39,202 nt of DNA from Candidatus Calditenuis fumarioli (GCA_030059665.1 JANVYR010000001.1:1-39202); one strand, 5' to 3'; positions 8,268 to 17,693 are shown, numbered from the stretch's first letter. Notes: generated by a model not told the origin, from the letters alone. Numbers and translations are program-made.

Positions 8268-9278
8268 TTGATCATTGATGCGTACACCCACATAACACCC
8301 ATCAGATATCTAAAACAGCTGGGAATGAGAATAGGTGAACCTGCCAGAGCGGCGATCGAGCGACTCGAGCATGCTGGCGAGAAATACAGGCATTTCTGGG
8401 ACGTTGGGGAGAGGGTGAGAGTTCTGAAGGAATACGGGATAGACCATCAGGTGGTTGCAGTACACCACTTCATAGATCCCAATAATTGGGCCGAGGGAGA
8501 GTTACTGCTGGAGCTTTGCAGGGTCCTGAACGATGAGATGGCTGAGATATGCAAGAGGTCCGGTGAAGCGTTAATAGGTATTGGGGCTGCACCGCTGAAC
8601 GCACTCGATATCGGAGGAAGAGAGGAGATGAGGAGGGCAGTCAGGGAGCTGGGTCTCAGAGGCTTCATGGTCGAGACGAACGTCCGCGGTGTTCCAATAG
8701 ACAAATTCGAAGCTTTCTGGGAGGAAGCCAATGAGCTTTCATGTGCAGTTTACGTTCATCCCAACGATCCCCACGAAAAGTCCTGCAGATCATACGAAGA
8801 CGAATACGATATGATGCACGTCTTTGGGTGGCCCTTTGAGACGACCCTCATCCTGACTAGGCTCGTCTTCTCAGGTACGCTCCTCAGGAATCCCAACGTT
8901 AAGGTGGTTGCGCACCATGCGGGAGGAATGATCCCGTTCTTCGCAGGGAGGATTAACGAGTCTTACTCGAGACTCTCATTCCAGCTCCGTCCCGAGCAAA
9001 CCCTTGGGGTCCTATCATCAGGCGAGGTTATAGATCACTTCAAGACCGGTCAGATCTTATACGACACTGCAGTTGGAGGGAACCCGCATGCGATAATGTG
9101 CGCGATTTCCGTGTTCGGTCACGATAAGATGGTCTTCGCAACGGACTTTCCTTGGGGACCCAATGGAGGATTATCGAGGCTTGAGAGGTATCCAAAGATC
9201 GTAGAATCGTTGGGCTTAGATGCCGATCAACTAGAGGACGTCTTCTTCAGGAATGCCAGCAGACTGCTGCGAATCTAG
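8268..9278 (+). CDS. amidohydrolase-2 family protein (ACMSD-like decarboxylase/hydrolase)
   Basis: TIM-barrel metal-dependent protein of the amidohydrolase 2 family (ACMSD, LigJ/LigW relatives), 336 aa. The N-terminal metal motif is altered: DAYTH, with Tyr6 where the usual HxH has its first His, and His8 kept. The remaining ligands are visible: YVHPNDPH (about residue 163), VVAHHAGG (about 217) and the catalytic/metal Asp in FATDFPWG (about 291). Some relatives carry the same Y-x-H variant, so the barrel may hold its metal differently. TTG start directly behind the ThDP enzyme. Non-hydrolytic C-C chemistry (decarboxylation or hydration) on an acid handled by that enzyme is the likely role; substrate unknown. 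Confidence 0.7.
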   Translation: MIIDAYTHITPIRYLKQLGMRIGEPARAAIERLEHAGEKYRHFWDVGERVRVLKEYGIDHQVVAVHHFIDPNNWAEGELLLELCRVLNDEMAEICKRSGEALIGIGAAPLNALDIGGREEMRRAVRELGLRGFMVETNVRGVPIDKFEAFWEEANELSCAVYVHPNDPHEKSCRSYEDEYDMMHVFGWPFETTLILTRLVFSGTLLRNPNVKVVAHHAGGMIPFFAGRINESYSRLSFQLRPEQTLGVLSSGEVIDHFKTGQILYDTAVGGNPHAIMCAISVFGHDKMVFATDFPWGPNGGLSRLERYPKIVESLGLDADQLEDVFFRNASRLLRI

Positions 9279-9311
9279 TCACGAGGATCTAAAGCCCCAT
9301 TGAATGATAGA

Positions 9312-10154
9312 TCAAAAGTTCAGGAGTACAATGCCGCAGAAGACCAATATGGCAGCTGCGAAGTGTTTCAACTTAACGTCCTCCTTGTTCCTTAGGAAGA
9401 TCGAGGCGAGAACAGTTGCGAAGATCGGTGAGCTGCTTACCGCTGGAGCCACAACTATAGCATCTCCTAGGGAGAAGGCCAGTAGTTGGAGAAGCAATGC
9501 CAATGTGGTTATAATACCAACGACTACAGACAACCTGTCCGGTCGAGGAATCAGAAGATTGCGTCCACCTGAGCCCAATGACCTCAAAAGCAGCATGGCC
9601 ACAAGGCTGCCGAATGTAGTCGAGAAAGTTCCGAAGAATGGGTCGCGAAGGGTCATGGAGCCAGCTCTCCTCAGCACGTATGCTGTTCCGTACAGGAACG
9701 CAGCGCCGAATGCTGGCCCAGCCCTTTTCAAGGTCTCGATGGACAGGGGTTGAACTAAAGTCAGAAGGCCAGCAACCACCATGAGGTTCCCGGCGAACCT
9801 GAAGACCGTCAGCTCCTCGCCGAGTAAGAAGAACGCCATGGCGGTGCTGAAAATGGGCGCGGAGTTCGATATCGTCGATGCCGAGGATGCTCCAATCACC
9901 GGTATGCTCCTGTAGTTCAGCACCCTTGCTATCCCCGGTGCCAGCATACCTGATAGTGCGAGGACCCCGAAGCTCCAAAGGTTGTACGATCTGCTAAGCG
10001 CTGCATAAAGCACCGAAGAGGCCAGCAGATTGAACGCGATGCTGAAGTGTACCACATCGATTACGTGCGTTGGATTACCTCTCCTAATGACTACCGCAGA
10101 GAGGCCGTAAAAGAACGCCGACCCAAGACCGATACCTATTGCTAACGACTCCAA
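9312..10154 (-). CDS. EamA/DMT-family transporter
   Basis: Integral membrane protein of 280 aa with about ten hydrophobic segments in two homologous halves, the standard EamA (drug/metabolite transporter) architecture. The first half begins GLGSAFFYGLSAVVIRRG and contains ASTISNSAPIFSTAMAFFLL, followed by the typical GEEL...GNLMVVAGLL. The second half repeats it with SSSPIFATVLASIFLR. It lies 25 bp downstream of the 68-aa protein and the phenylacetate-CoA-ligase-like gene, probably in one leftward transcript. Export or exchange of a small carboxylate or amino acid is the usual family role; direction and substrate cannot be read from sequence. Confidence 0.8.
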   Translation of the reverse strand: MESLAIGIGLGSAFFYGLSAVVIRRGNPTHVIDVVHFSIAFNLLASSVLYAALSRSYNLWSFGVLALSGMLAPGIARVLNYRSIPVIGASSASTISNSAPIFSTAMAFFLLGEELTVFRFAGNLMVVAGLLTLVQPLSIETLKRAGPAFGAAFLYGTAYVLRRAGSMTLRDPFFGTFSTTFGSLVAMLLLRSLGSGGRNLLIPRPDRLSVVVGIITTLALLLQLLAFSLGDAIVVAPAVSSSPIFATVLASIFLRNKEDVKLKHFAAAILVFCGIVLLNF

Positions 10155-10179
10155 GAGCGCTCGCCCTAACTGGTGCTCA

Positions 10180-10386
10180 TTAGCTTCTCACAGTTTTCCT
10201 CTCGACCTCGGGAGCTAACCCCTCTTCGGCAGCCAAGTGCCAGAGGGACCAATGCAACATCATATCGGCGTCCTCAAGCGCCTTCCTCAGACCCGGAGCG
10301 TCTGCCAGCTCAATTGCCTTCCAGACGAGCTCCCTTGCCTGCTTTACCAGCCTGACAACCTCTTCCGTGCTACCGCTCATGCTCAT
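10180..10386 (-). CDS. hypothetical 68-aa helical protein
   Basis: Small protein without a family I recognise. It looks entirely helical: an amphipathic stretch (EEVVRLVKQARELVWKAIEL) followed by a second helix rich in Leu, Trp and His (MMLHWSLWHLAAEEG). No cysteines and no signal peptide. Its start overlaps the end of the acyl-CoA-ligase gene upstream by one base, so it is translationally coupled to that enzyme. The tight coupling, more than the sequence, supports a real gene; it may be a small accessory subunit. Confidence 0.6.
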   Translation of the reverse strand: MSMSGSTEEVVRLVKQARELVWKAIELADAPGLRKALEDADMMLHWSLWHLAAEEGLAPEVERKTVRS

Positions 10387-11747
10387 CAGACCCCCGACGG
10401 GAGGCGCCGCTCCTTCGGCCTGTGATCGAACATCTTCTTCGCCTTCAGCTCGTACCGCGGAAGTGTCCCAGGAGGAACGACCTCGACGTCGAGCCTCACT
10501 CCGATCGCGGCCCTGAGCTCTTCAGCTATCCTCTCGGAGAGGTCCTTGTAGGAATCCCTCGGAACAGACGGATCGGCCTCGACCCTCACCAGCATGTCGT
10601 CCATCCCTCTCTCGTCGAGGCGTATGTGCATCTCCAGGTGCGGCGACGTCCCCGGAACGGACCTGACTATGTTCTCGACTGCCGTCTGGTAGACGTTGAT
10701 GCCCCGTATCTTTACGACGTAGTCCGTCCTTCCCAGGACCGAACCCTTGTAGAGCACCCAGGTGCGCCCGCACTCGCAGGGCTCCGAGTAATGCCACTCG
10801 ACCACGTCCTTAGTCCTGTACTTGATCACCGGTTGGGCCAGCTGTGCGAAGCTCGTGACCACGTTCTCCCCACGCTCCCCTTCGGAGACCAGTTCTCCCG
10901 TCTCGGGGTCGACGACCAGACAGTGGTAATTCGACTCGTTGAGGTGCACGCCGATCTGGGTGGGACACGCAGGCGCTATCGCGCCGACCTCGGCAACCCC
11001 GTAGAGCTCGTAGGCCTTGACGCCGAAGGAGGACTCCAGCTCCTCCCTGAGCTTCGGGAGTGCCGTAGGTCCTGGCTCTCCAGCGCCGTAGAAGTACTTC
11101 AACCCCAGCGACCTGGGGTCAACGCCCATTTTCCTGCAGGTCTCGGCTATGTAAAGGGCGTAAGTGGGGGTGGCGACGAGCACGGTGGGTTTCAGGGCTT
11201 GCATCTGCCTGATCCTGTCCTCCGTGCTTACCCCTCCACCCGAGATCACCTTTGCGCCCAACCTCCTCACCCCCCAGTAGCACGACCAGAAGCCGACATA
11301 CATGCCCCACCCGAAGGCGAAGTAGAACGAGTCCGAAGGTCTGATGCCCACAGCCCAGAAACCGTAAACCCAGTCCTCACCGTACTTGATCGTGTCGTAG
11401 TGCGTGAAGGGGATTCTGAGAGGGGCGCCGGTTGTTCCAGAGGTCTGGAAGACGTGGAGGACGTCGTCGTATTCGCAGGCGAGTGCACCCCCGAACGGCG
11501 GAGACTCGGCCTGGGCAGCCAAGATGTCGTCCTTCGTTACGAAGGGTACCTTCTTGACGAAGTCGTCCATAGTCCTGACGTCATCAGGCTTTACGCCAGC
11601 CTCATGGTATTTCTTATGGTAGAGCTTGGAGTTCTCGTAGGCGTACTTGATGAGCCACCTGATCCTCCTTAAATGCACTCTCTCGAGCTCCTTCCTCGGC
11701 ATGGTCTCCCAGTATTCGTTCCAGAACTGGGCCGTCAGAGATTTCAC
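10386..11747 (-). CDS. phenylacetate-CoA-ligase-like AMP-forming acyl-CoA ligase
   Basis: Member of the ANL superfamily closest in layout to phenylacetate-CoA ligase (PaaK), 453 aa against the usual 430-450. Adenylation blocks in order: P-loop-like FQTSGTTGAPLRIP (about residues 110-123), ELYGVAEVGA (about 250), YRTKDVVEW (about 320) and the C-terminal small domain with IRGINVYQTAVENI and a terminal lysine-rich YELKAKKMF. It would activate an aromatic or arylacetic acid to its CoA ester with ATP. GTG start with an AT-rich TATA candidate (11767-11777) about 25 bp upstream. It heads a leftward set with the 68-aa protein and the EamA transporter and is divergent from hpaB. The exact acid is unknown. 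Confidence 0.8.
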   Translation of the reverse strand: MKSLTAQFWNEYWETMPRKELERVHLRRIRWLIKYAYENSKLYHKKYHEAGVKPDDVRTMDDFVKKVPFVTKDDILAAQAESPPFGGALACEYDDVLHVFQTSGTTGAPLRIPFTHYDTIKYGEDWVYGFWAVGIRPSDSFYFAFGWGMYVGFWSCYWGVRRLGAKVISGGGVSTEDRIRQMQALKPTVLVATPTYALYIAETCRKMGVDPRSLGLKYFYGAGEPGPTALPKLREELESSFGVKAYELYGVAEVGAIAPACPTQIGVHLNESNYHCLVVDPETGELVSEGERGENVVTSFAQLAQPVIKYRTKDVVEWHYSEPCECGRTWVLYKGSVLGRTDYVVKIRGINVYQTAVENIVRSVPGTSPHLEMHIRLDERGMDDMLVRVEADPSVPRDSYKDLSERIAEELRAAIGVRLDVEVVPPGTLPRYELKAKKMFDHRPKERRLPSGV

Positions 11748-11937
11748 GCCGTTTATTTCAAACGTGCTAAAATTTAGTCATTGTTGCAACAAGTTTTGAT
11801 TAATCGTGCATCCCTCTCCTACGCGCGACTAATATGCCCTACAGGGCGTCCGGCGCAGACCAACACGTCCTGAGGACATAAGACCTATGCGTAATCACAC
11901 TTAAAAATTGCCAATAGGGGGGAACTACGCCGCGAAT

Positions 11938-13389
11938 ATGGTCCTGAGATCCGGAAAAGAGTACCTTGAGAGCCTCAAGGACGGCCGGGAGCTCTACATA
12001 GGAAACGAGCTCGTCAAGGACCCAGCCACCCATCCGAAGCTCAGGTACACCGCGCTGAGCGTTGCGAGGTGCTACGACATGCAGATAGCGAAGGCGGACG
12101 AGGTGACCTTCGTCGAGAACGGTGAGCGCTTCAGCAACATCTGGTTGCCCGTGAGGACGAAGGCCGACTTCGAGAGGGTGAGACGTGCAGTCACCCTCTG
12201 GCACGAATCGACGGCCGGAGTCTTCGGCAGGCTCCACGACTACCTCACCATCTGGGTCACCGCGCTCTACATGCTTCACGACGTGCTTGCCAAGCCAGAC
12301 CCGAAGTTCGGCCAGAACATGATCAATTACTACTATTACGCGAGGTCCAGGGATCTGGCCCTGACCCACGCGATCAGCATGCCCCAGATCGACAGGTCGC
12401 CCGGAGCCGGAAGGAAGCAGAACGAGGACCTCCACATCGTGGACGTGAACGACAGGGGCGTGGTGGTGGAGGGGTGCAGAACCGTCAGCACCTACGCTCC
12501 GTTCGCGAACGAGTTCATCACATTACCCCAGCTCCCAGCCAACCCGGACGAGGACCCCGACTACGTCATTGGGTTCGCCCTACCCATGAACACCAAGGGG
12601 CTCGTTTTCTTCTGCAGGGAGGCATACTCCACGCCGGAGGCTCCGTGGGACCACCCGCTGGCGACACTGTACGACGACCTCGACGCCCAGGTCGTCTTCG
12701 ACAGGGTCCTGATACCGTGGGATCGAGTCTTCATCTTCAGGGAACCTAGGGTGAACTTCGAGATATACGACCCGATAATGGCGTATGCGTGCTGGCAGGC
12801 GACCGTCAGGGCAATAGTCAAGTTGGAGTTCATAATTGGACTGGCCCTCAAGTGGGCGGAGATCTTCGGCACCGATTCCTATCCGAACGTGCAGGAGAGG
12901 ATCGGCTGGCTCATAGAGTGGAGGAACGTCCTTTCGGCGGCGATAGAGGGAGTCGAGCTGACGGCCAGGTCCCACAACGGCTTCCTGATCCCCGACGTCT
13001 GGAAGACGTGGCCGCTCGTGATGGTACACGGCACCTACATCTATCCGATGGCCGTCGAGACGCTGAGGGTCCTAACGGGGAGCGGCGTCATAATGAACCC
13101 GCCGTTATCGGTCTACAAGGACGAGAGGCTTAGGAGGTACGTCGAGAGGTACTTCAGGGCTAAGGGAGCTCCGGCACTCGACAGGCTCCTCCTCTCCAAG
13201 TTCATCCACGACATCACGGTAGGAGCTCTGGGAGGACGACTGCTGCAGTACGAGAGGTACTTCGCCGCGGACCCGTTCAGGGTCGCGATAGTCCACTACA
13301 GGTTCTCGGACAAGACGAGGTTCAAGGGCCTGGTCGACAATCAAATGCAGTTCATCAAATCGCTGATGAAAGAGGCCGGAATAGAATAG
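11938..13389 (+). CDS. hpaB: 4-hydroxyphenylacetate 3-monooxygenase-type oxygenase, HpaB family
   Basis: FADH2-dependent aromatic hydroxylase large component, 483 aa from the ATG at 11938 (an upstream TTG at 11908 is possible, but the ATG has AGGGGGGAA before it and gives the normal family start MVLRSGKEYLESLKDGR). The substrate/flavin residues of the family are visible: Arg98 and Tyr102 in GRLHDY and His144 in LALTHAISMPQIDRS, corresponding to Arg100, Tyr104 and His142 of Thermus HpaB. The Cys ligands of the related 4-hydroxybutyryl-CoA dehydratase are absent, so this is a monooxygenase. The flavin reductase partner follows 10 bp later. It probably ortho-hydroxylates a phenolic acid to a catechol for the downstream extradiol dioxygenase. 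Confidence 0.82.
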   Translation: MVLRSGKEYLESLKDGRELYIGNELVKDPATHPKLRYTALSVARCYDMQIAKADEVTFVENGERFSNIWLPVRTKADFERVRRAVTLWHESTAGVFGRLHDYLTIWVTALYMLHDVLAKPDPKFGQNMINYYYYARSRDLALTHAISMPQIDRSPGAGRKQNEDLHIVDVNDRGVVVEGCRTVSTYAPFANEFITLPQLPANPDEDPDYVIGFALPMNTKGLVFFCREAYSTPEAPWDHPLATLYDDLDAQVVFDRVLIPWDRVFIFREPRVNFEIYDPIMAYACWQATVRAIVKLEFIIGLALKWAEIFGTDSYPNVQERIGWLIEWRNVLSAAIEGVELTARSHNGFLIPDVWKTWPLVMVHGTYIYPMAVETLRVLTGSGVIMNPPLSVYKDERLRRYVERYFRAKGAPALDRLLLSKFIHDITVGALGGRLLQYERYFAADPFRVAIVHYRFSDKTRFKGLVDNQMQFIKSLMKEAGIE

Positions 13390-13399
13390 GTCGATCGGA

Positions 13400-13924
13400 A
13401 TGGTCCAGGTTCCAATTGCTGAGGTCATAAAGAGGTTCATGAGGGCATATCCTCAGGGGGTCAGCATCGCAACGACTACGTACGACAAGCGGCCCTGGGG
13501 TCTGACGGTCAGCTCATTCACCTCAATATCCCTGGAACCTCCTCTGATAATGGTCTCCATCGCAAAGGGCTCGAAGAGCCACGAAGCGTTCACATCATCA
13601 GACAACTTGGCGGTCAACATGCTGTCGGCGGGTCAGGAGTCGCTGGCTGAGACATTCGCCGGTAAGGTGCCGCAGGAGCAAAGGTTCGAGCAGGTGAAAT
13701 ACCGGTTTGGGAGATCTGGTGCACCCATCCTTTCTGACGCATGCGCATACCTGGACTGTAGGAGATGGAGGGTCTACGAGGCTGGCGATCACAGCATTAT
13801 CCTCGGCGAGGTCATCGACGGAGGAGTTTACGGATCGCCGTTCCCACTAATCTACCACAACAGGAAATACACAACTGTTGCGTCGGCATACGTCGAGTCA
13901 ATGTACGCTCCTGACTTCTGGTGA
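13400..13924 (+). CDS. hpaC: flavin reductase component, HpaC family
   Basis: Flavin-reductase-like split-barrel protein of 174 aa, the expected size for HpaC. Diagnostic blocks are AYPQGVSIATTTYDKRPWG near the N-terminus, SSFTSISLEPPLIMVSIAKG, NLAVNMLSAGQE and the C-terminal HSIILGEVIDG followed by PLIYHNRKY. It uses NAD(P)H to reduce FAD or FMN, which then diffuses to HpaB. It starts 10 bp after hpaB, so the two form a two-component monooxygenase operon. The adjacent acyl-CoA synthetase begins 49 bp later on the same strand. Confidence 0.85.
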   Translation: MVQVPIAEVIKRFMRAYPQGVSIATTTYDKRPWGLTVSSFTSISLEPPLIMVSIAKGSKSHEAFTSSDNLAVNMLSAGQESLAETFAGKVPQEQRFEQVKYRFGRSGAPILSDACAYLDCRRWRVYEAGDHSIILGEVIDGGVYGSPFPLIYHNRKYTTVASAYVESMYAPDFW

Positions 13925-13973
13925 GTGCCGCAGAACCTCTAACTTAATAGCAGCCCGGAGCGGTCGGTCCACG

Positions 13974-16088
13974 ATGAGTCTGAGACCCTTCTTCGATCCG
14001 AAGGGGGTGGCCGTTGTCGGCGCTTCGAGGGAGCGCGGCAGGCCGGGATACACGTTGCTGAAGAACCTCATATCGATGGGGTATCGCGGTGCAATATATC
14101 CCGTCAACCCGAACGTCAACGAAATAGACGGTCTCCGATGTTACCCGAGCGTGTCCGAGATCGATGGGGACGTTGAGACGGTGGTGATACTGGTGTCCGC
14201 GGAGAGGGCTGTGAAGGTCGCGGAGGAGGTCGCGGAGCGCGCCAGGAAACGAGGCGACGTGAAGGCCGTCGTCTGCATATCTGGGGGATTCAGCGAGCTG
14301 AACACACCAGAGGGAAGGGAGCGGGAGAGGAGAATGGTCGAGGTCCTTAGGTCGGCAGGCGTCAGGCTCATGGGTCCGAACTGCGTCGGCGTCATCGACT
14401 GCTACAGCAGGTTCACGACGAACTTCGACGTCGACGATTACCCAGCAGGAGGTGTCTCACTGGTGTCCCAGAGCGGCGCGCTTGCAACCGCACTGATCTT
14501 CTGGGCGAGGCCCTTCCAAAAGATCGGCCTGAGCAAGCTCATCTCGATAGGGAACATGGCCGACGTCGATATGGTGGAGTGCCTCGAGTACCTGAAGGAC
14601 GACGAAACGACTAAGGTCATCGGGGTCTACTTGGAGGGCTACAGGGAGCCGAGGAGGTTGTTCGAGAAGATGAGGCAGGTCTCTCAGGTCAAACCCATAG
14701 TCCTGCTCAAGGCGGGACGGTCCGAGGTCGGAAGCAGGGCAGCGCTGAGCCACACGGCCTCGATGACGGGAACCGATGCCCTCTACGAGGCAGCCTCGAA
14801 GCAGTGTGGCGTCATAAGGGTGAGGGACGTCCTTGAGTGGTACGAGGTGATCCACGCGCTGGAGAAGCAGCCCATACCCAAAGGCGGAAGGGTCACCGTG
14901 TTGACGCACATCGGAGGCCCGGGAACGCTTACGGTGGACAGGATAGGCACGAGCAGGCTCCTGACGATGGCGACGATATCTGAGAGGGGCAAATCGACCA
15001 TCAGGTCGATGGTGGCTCCTACGGCAACCGTCTGCAACCCTGAAGGTTACATCGACCTCACTGCCTCCCACACCGAGGAGCTTCACTACAGGGTCCTGAA
15101 GGTGCTCTTCGAGGAGGAATCCGTCGACGCGGTCATACAGGTTCTCGGCCACAGCATGTTCCTCAACCAGAGGCTGATGGCGGAGAAGGTCCACGCCGCC
15201 TTCGAGGAGGCCGGGAAACCGTTGGGTAAGACCTTCCTGAACGTCGTGGCGTTCGATGAGTCCCTCCCCGAGTTCAAGCTCGAGATGGAGAGGAGGGGGC
15301 TGCCCACGTTTCCGACGCCGGAGATCGCGGTCGCGGTTCTGGAGTACATGCTCTGGTACGCCCGAAAGCGGAGAGCGTTAGCGGATGCCCCCCAGATATA
15401 CCCCATACCGGAGCGGTCTGAGGCGAAAGGGTTTGGATCGAAGGCCGTACTCATCGAGAACCAGGCATACCCGATCCTCGAGAGATACGGGATACCGGTC
15501 GCGGAGTACCGGGTGGTCGGCAGCGAGGATGAGGCAGTGGACGCCGCGGAGAAGGTGGGATATCCCGTTGTACTCAAGGCGCAGCATCCCAGGCTCGTCC
15601 ACAAGACCGAGGCAGGGGCCGTGGCCTTGAACCTCCGCGACCCGAGGCAGGTGAGGGAGGCCGCGGAATCGGTCAAGAGGAACGTGATCGCGAAGCTCGG
15701 GGAGGCCCCAACCGGATACCTCGTTCAGCGGATGATCGGGTCTGGAGTTGAGGTGATAGTGGGAGGTCTGAGGGACGAATCCTTCGGGCCGGTCGTGAGC
15801 TTCGGGAGCGGCGGAATTCTCGTCGAGCTGCTCAGGGACGTTACCTTCAGGCTCGCTCCACTCAGCAGGTCAGAGGCCAGGGAGATGGTGGAGGAGACGA
15901 TGGCCTCCAGGTTGCTGAGGGGGTTCAGGGGAGAGCCGGAGAAGGACATCGGCTCCCTCGTGGACCTGCTGATGAAGGTGAGCGATCTGATGGTGAATGA
16001 GAGCTGGATCCGAGAGCTGGACATGAACCCCGTGAAGGTCCTTGAGAAGGGATGCGTCGTGGTGGACGCGAGGATAGTCTCACGGTGA
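13974..16088 (+). CDS. ADP-forming acyl-CoA synthetase (fused alpha-beta)
   Basis: NDP-forming acyl-CoA synthetase with both halves in one 704-aa chain. Order: CoA-binding Rossmann domain (FDPKGVAVVGASRERG, residues 7-22), succinyl-CoA-ligase-like domains with the phosphohistidine loop ALSHTASMTGTDALYE (His about 260), then a C-terminal ATP-grasp (GIPVAEYRVV, VVLKAQHPRLVHKTEAG, SFGSGGILVELL). The frame is open further upstream, overlapping hpaC, but the ATG at 13974 gives the family's normal N-terminus. In archaea these enzymes usually run CoA ester + ADP + Pi to acid + ATP, conserving energy at the end of peptide or aromatic breakdown. Substrate not predictable. Its end overlaps that of the convergent benzoate-CoA-ligase-like gene by a few bases. 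Confidence 0.85.
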   Translation: MSLRPFFDPKGVAVVGASRERGRPGYTLLKNLISMGYRGAIYPVNPNVNEIDGLRCYPSVSEIDGDVETVVILVSAERAVKVAEEVAERARKRGDVKAVVCISGGFSELNTPEGRERERRMVEVLRSAGVRLMGPNCVGVIDCYSRFTTNFDVDDYPAGGVSLVSQSGALATALIFWARPFQKIGLSKLISIGNMADVDMVECLEYLKDDETTKVIGVYLEGYREPRRLFEKMRQVSQVKPIVLLKAGRSEVGSRAALSHTASMTGTDALYEAASKQCGVIRVRDVLEWYEVIHALEKQPIPKGGRVTVLTHIGGPGTLTVDRIGTSRLLTMATISERGKSTIRSMVAPTATVCNPEGYIDLTASHTEELHYRVLKVLFEEESVDAVIQVLGHSMFLNQRLMAEKVHAAFEEAGKPLGKTFLNVVAFDESLPEFKLEMERRGLPTFPTPEIAVAVLEYMLWYARKRRALADAPQIYPIPERSEAKGFGSKAVLIENQAYPILERYGIPVAEYRVVGSEDEAVDAAEKVGYPVVLKAQHPRLVHKTEAGAVALNLRDPRQVREAAESVKRNVIAKLGEAPTGYLVQRMIGSGVEVIVGGLRDESFGPVVSFGSGGILVELLRDVTFRLAPLSRSEAREMVEETMASRLLRGFRGEPEKDIGSLVDLLMKVSDLMVNESWIRELDMNPVKVLEKGCVVVDARIVSR

Positions 16089-17693
16089 AACGACGTCGGG
16101 TCTTACCTCCCTGAGCTTGTACCTCTGGATCTTACCGGTCGCGGTCTTTGGCAACTCCGTGACGAACTCCACCCAGGCGGGAACCTTGAAGCCGACTCCC
16201 AGCTTCTGCTGGACGTGACGCTTTATCTCCTCGGCAAGAGCCTCCCCGGCCGAGTAACCGTCCTTCAGGACGACGTAGGCCTTAGGCCTCCCTATTCCCT
16301 CGGGCGTGTAGCCCTGTACTACAGCGCACTCCAGGACCGCCGGGTGAGAGAGAATGGCAGACTCCACCTCAACCGGTGACACCCATGCTCCGCCCGACTT
16401 GATCAGGTCGTCCGCCCTCCCCATGTGGGTCAGATAACCGTCCCTGTCAGCCACATACAGGTCCCCGGTGTAGAACCACTCGCCGAGGAAGTGCTCCTTC
16501 GTCTTCTCGTGGCGCCTCCAGTACATCGCTGCCATGCTCTTCCCCTTGACGAGCAACCTCCCTATCTCGCCGAAGTCCACCTCGCTCTTCATGTCCTCGC
16601 GAACGAGCTTCACCTCGTATCCCGGAACCACAAGGCCCGTCGAGCCGGGACGCACCTTCCCGGGTCTGTTGGAGATGAATATGTGGCACATCTCCGTGGT
16701 CCCTATTCCGTCTAAGATCTCCTTCCCGAAAACCTCCTTCCACTTCAGGTATATCGGTGCTGGGAGCGCCTCCCCCGCGTTGACGCAGTACCTGATGCTG
16801 CTGAGGTCGTAGGACTTGCCACCGCCGAGCGACGCGAGCATCCTGCTATAGAACACGGGCACGGAGAAAAAGAGCGTGACCTTGTAACGCTCTATTGCGC
16901 TGAAGACTGCCTCGGGGCTCGGTGGGCTGGACATGAGGACGGCGGACGCGCCGAAGTAAAGCGGTGCCCAAACGGTGTTCCCGAGTCCGTACGCGAAGAA
17001 GATCTTGCTCGTCGAGAAGAGGACGTCGCTCTCCGTGACCTGGAGGACGTGCTTGTAGTAGGTCTCACACGAGTAGAGGGGATCGTGCTGATAATGTATC
17101 ACCCCTTTGGGAGGACCCGTGGTGCCCGAGCTGTACTGCCAGTAGCAGAAGTCGTCCTTGTGGAGCTCCTCTGGCTGCAGCTCGCCACTCGCCCTCCTGA
17201 AGACCTCCTCATAGCCGACGAACCTGTCGTTTGCCTCAGGTTTGCCTCCCACCACCACGACCCTCTCGAGGTACCTCATCTTATCGAGGGAGCCCTGGAC
17301 CTTCCCGAGAAGCGACTGGTGAACCACGAGGAGCTTCGCGACGCAGTCGTTGACGACGAACTCGTAGAACTGGGGCTGCTCCAGGGTCGAGAGGAGCACC
17401 GGTTGCGCTCCTATCCTGATGGCCCCCAGCAGCAACTCGACGTACTCGATGGAGTCCGGAAGGAGCAGACAGACCCTGTCCTCTATCTCCACCCCCAGAT
17501 CGAGGAGGGCGTTTCCTGCCTTGCAGACCCTCCCTTTCAGCTCTGCGTACGTGATGGCCTTCCCGCTCTCGACGTGGTAATATGCCACCTTCGCGGCCCT
17601 GCCCTCCCTGAGGTGTCTGTCCACCAGAACGTCGCTAAGATTGAAATATTCCGGTGTTGAAAACTCCACGTCTTCACCCCTCAGGTGGACCAT
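16080..17693 (-). CDS. benzoate-CoA-ligase family AMP-forming ligase 1
   Basis: ANL-superfamily ligase of the benzoate-CoA ligase group, 537 aa from the ATG at 17693. That start has GGAGGCGG eight or so bases upstream; an ATG at 17720 is the alternative. Motifs: YSSGTTGPPKGVIHYQHD (ATP P-loop, about residue 190), FFAYGLGNTVWAPL, NAGEALPAPIYLKW, DGIGTTEMCHIFIS, YTGDLYV and the catalytic-lysine tail PKTATGKIQRYKLRE. The run 'KIFFAYGLGN' is typical of benzoate and hydroxybenzoate ligases. It would convert an aromatic acid to its CoA thioester with ATP hydrolysed to AMP. It is divergent from the ring-cleavage dioxygenase genes with a 120-bp promoter region between. Substrate specificity is inferred only from family and context. 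Confidence 0.8.
   Translation of the reverse strand: MVHLRGEDVEFSTPEYFNLSDVLVDRHLREGRAAKVAYYHVESGKAITYAELKGRVCKAGNALLDLGVEIEDRVCLLLPDSIEYVELLLGAIRIGAQPVLLSTLEQPQFYEFVVNDCVAKLLVVHQSLLGKVQGSLDKMRYLERVVVVGGKPEANDRFVGYEEVFRRASGELQPEELHKDDFCYWQYSSGTTGPPKGVIHYQHDPLYSCETYYKHVLQVTESDVLFSTSKIFFAYGLGNTVWAPLYFGASAVLMSSPPSPEAVFSAIERYKVTLFFSVPVFYSRMLASLGGGKSYDLSSIRYCVNAGEALPAPIYLKWKEVFGKEILDGIGTTEMCHIFISNRPGKVRPGSTGLVVPGYEVKLVREDMKSEVDFGEIGRLLVKGKSMAAMYWRRHEKTKEHFLGEWFYTGDLYVADRDGYLTHMGRADDLIKSGGAWVSPVEVESAILSHPAVLECAVVQGYTPEGIGRPKAYVVLKDGYSAGEALAEEIKRHVQQKLGVGFKVPAWVEFVTELPKTATGKIQRYKLREVRPDVVSP

Noticed and set aside
10422-11672. A 416-codon open frame antisense to the phenylacetate-CoA-ligase-like gene
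   Set aside because: Low-complexity composition, no domain, complete overlap with a gene carrying clear ANL motifs.
11938-13389. 4-hydroxybutyryl-CoA dehydratase (AbfD) identity for the HpaB-like protein
   Set aside because: AbfD shares the fold, and thaumarchaeal relatives have it, but the [4Fe-4S] Cys/His ligands are absent while HpaB Arg/Tyr/His residues are present and HpaC follows.
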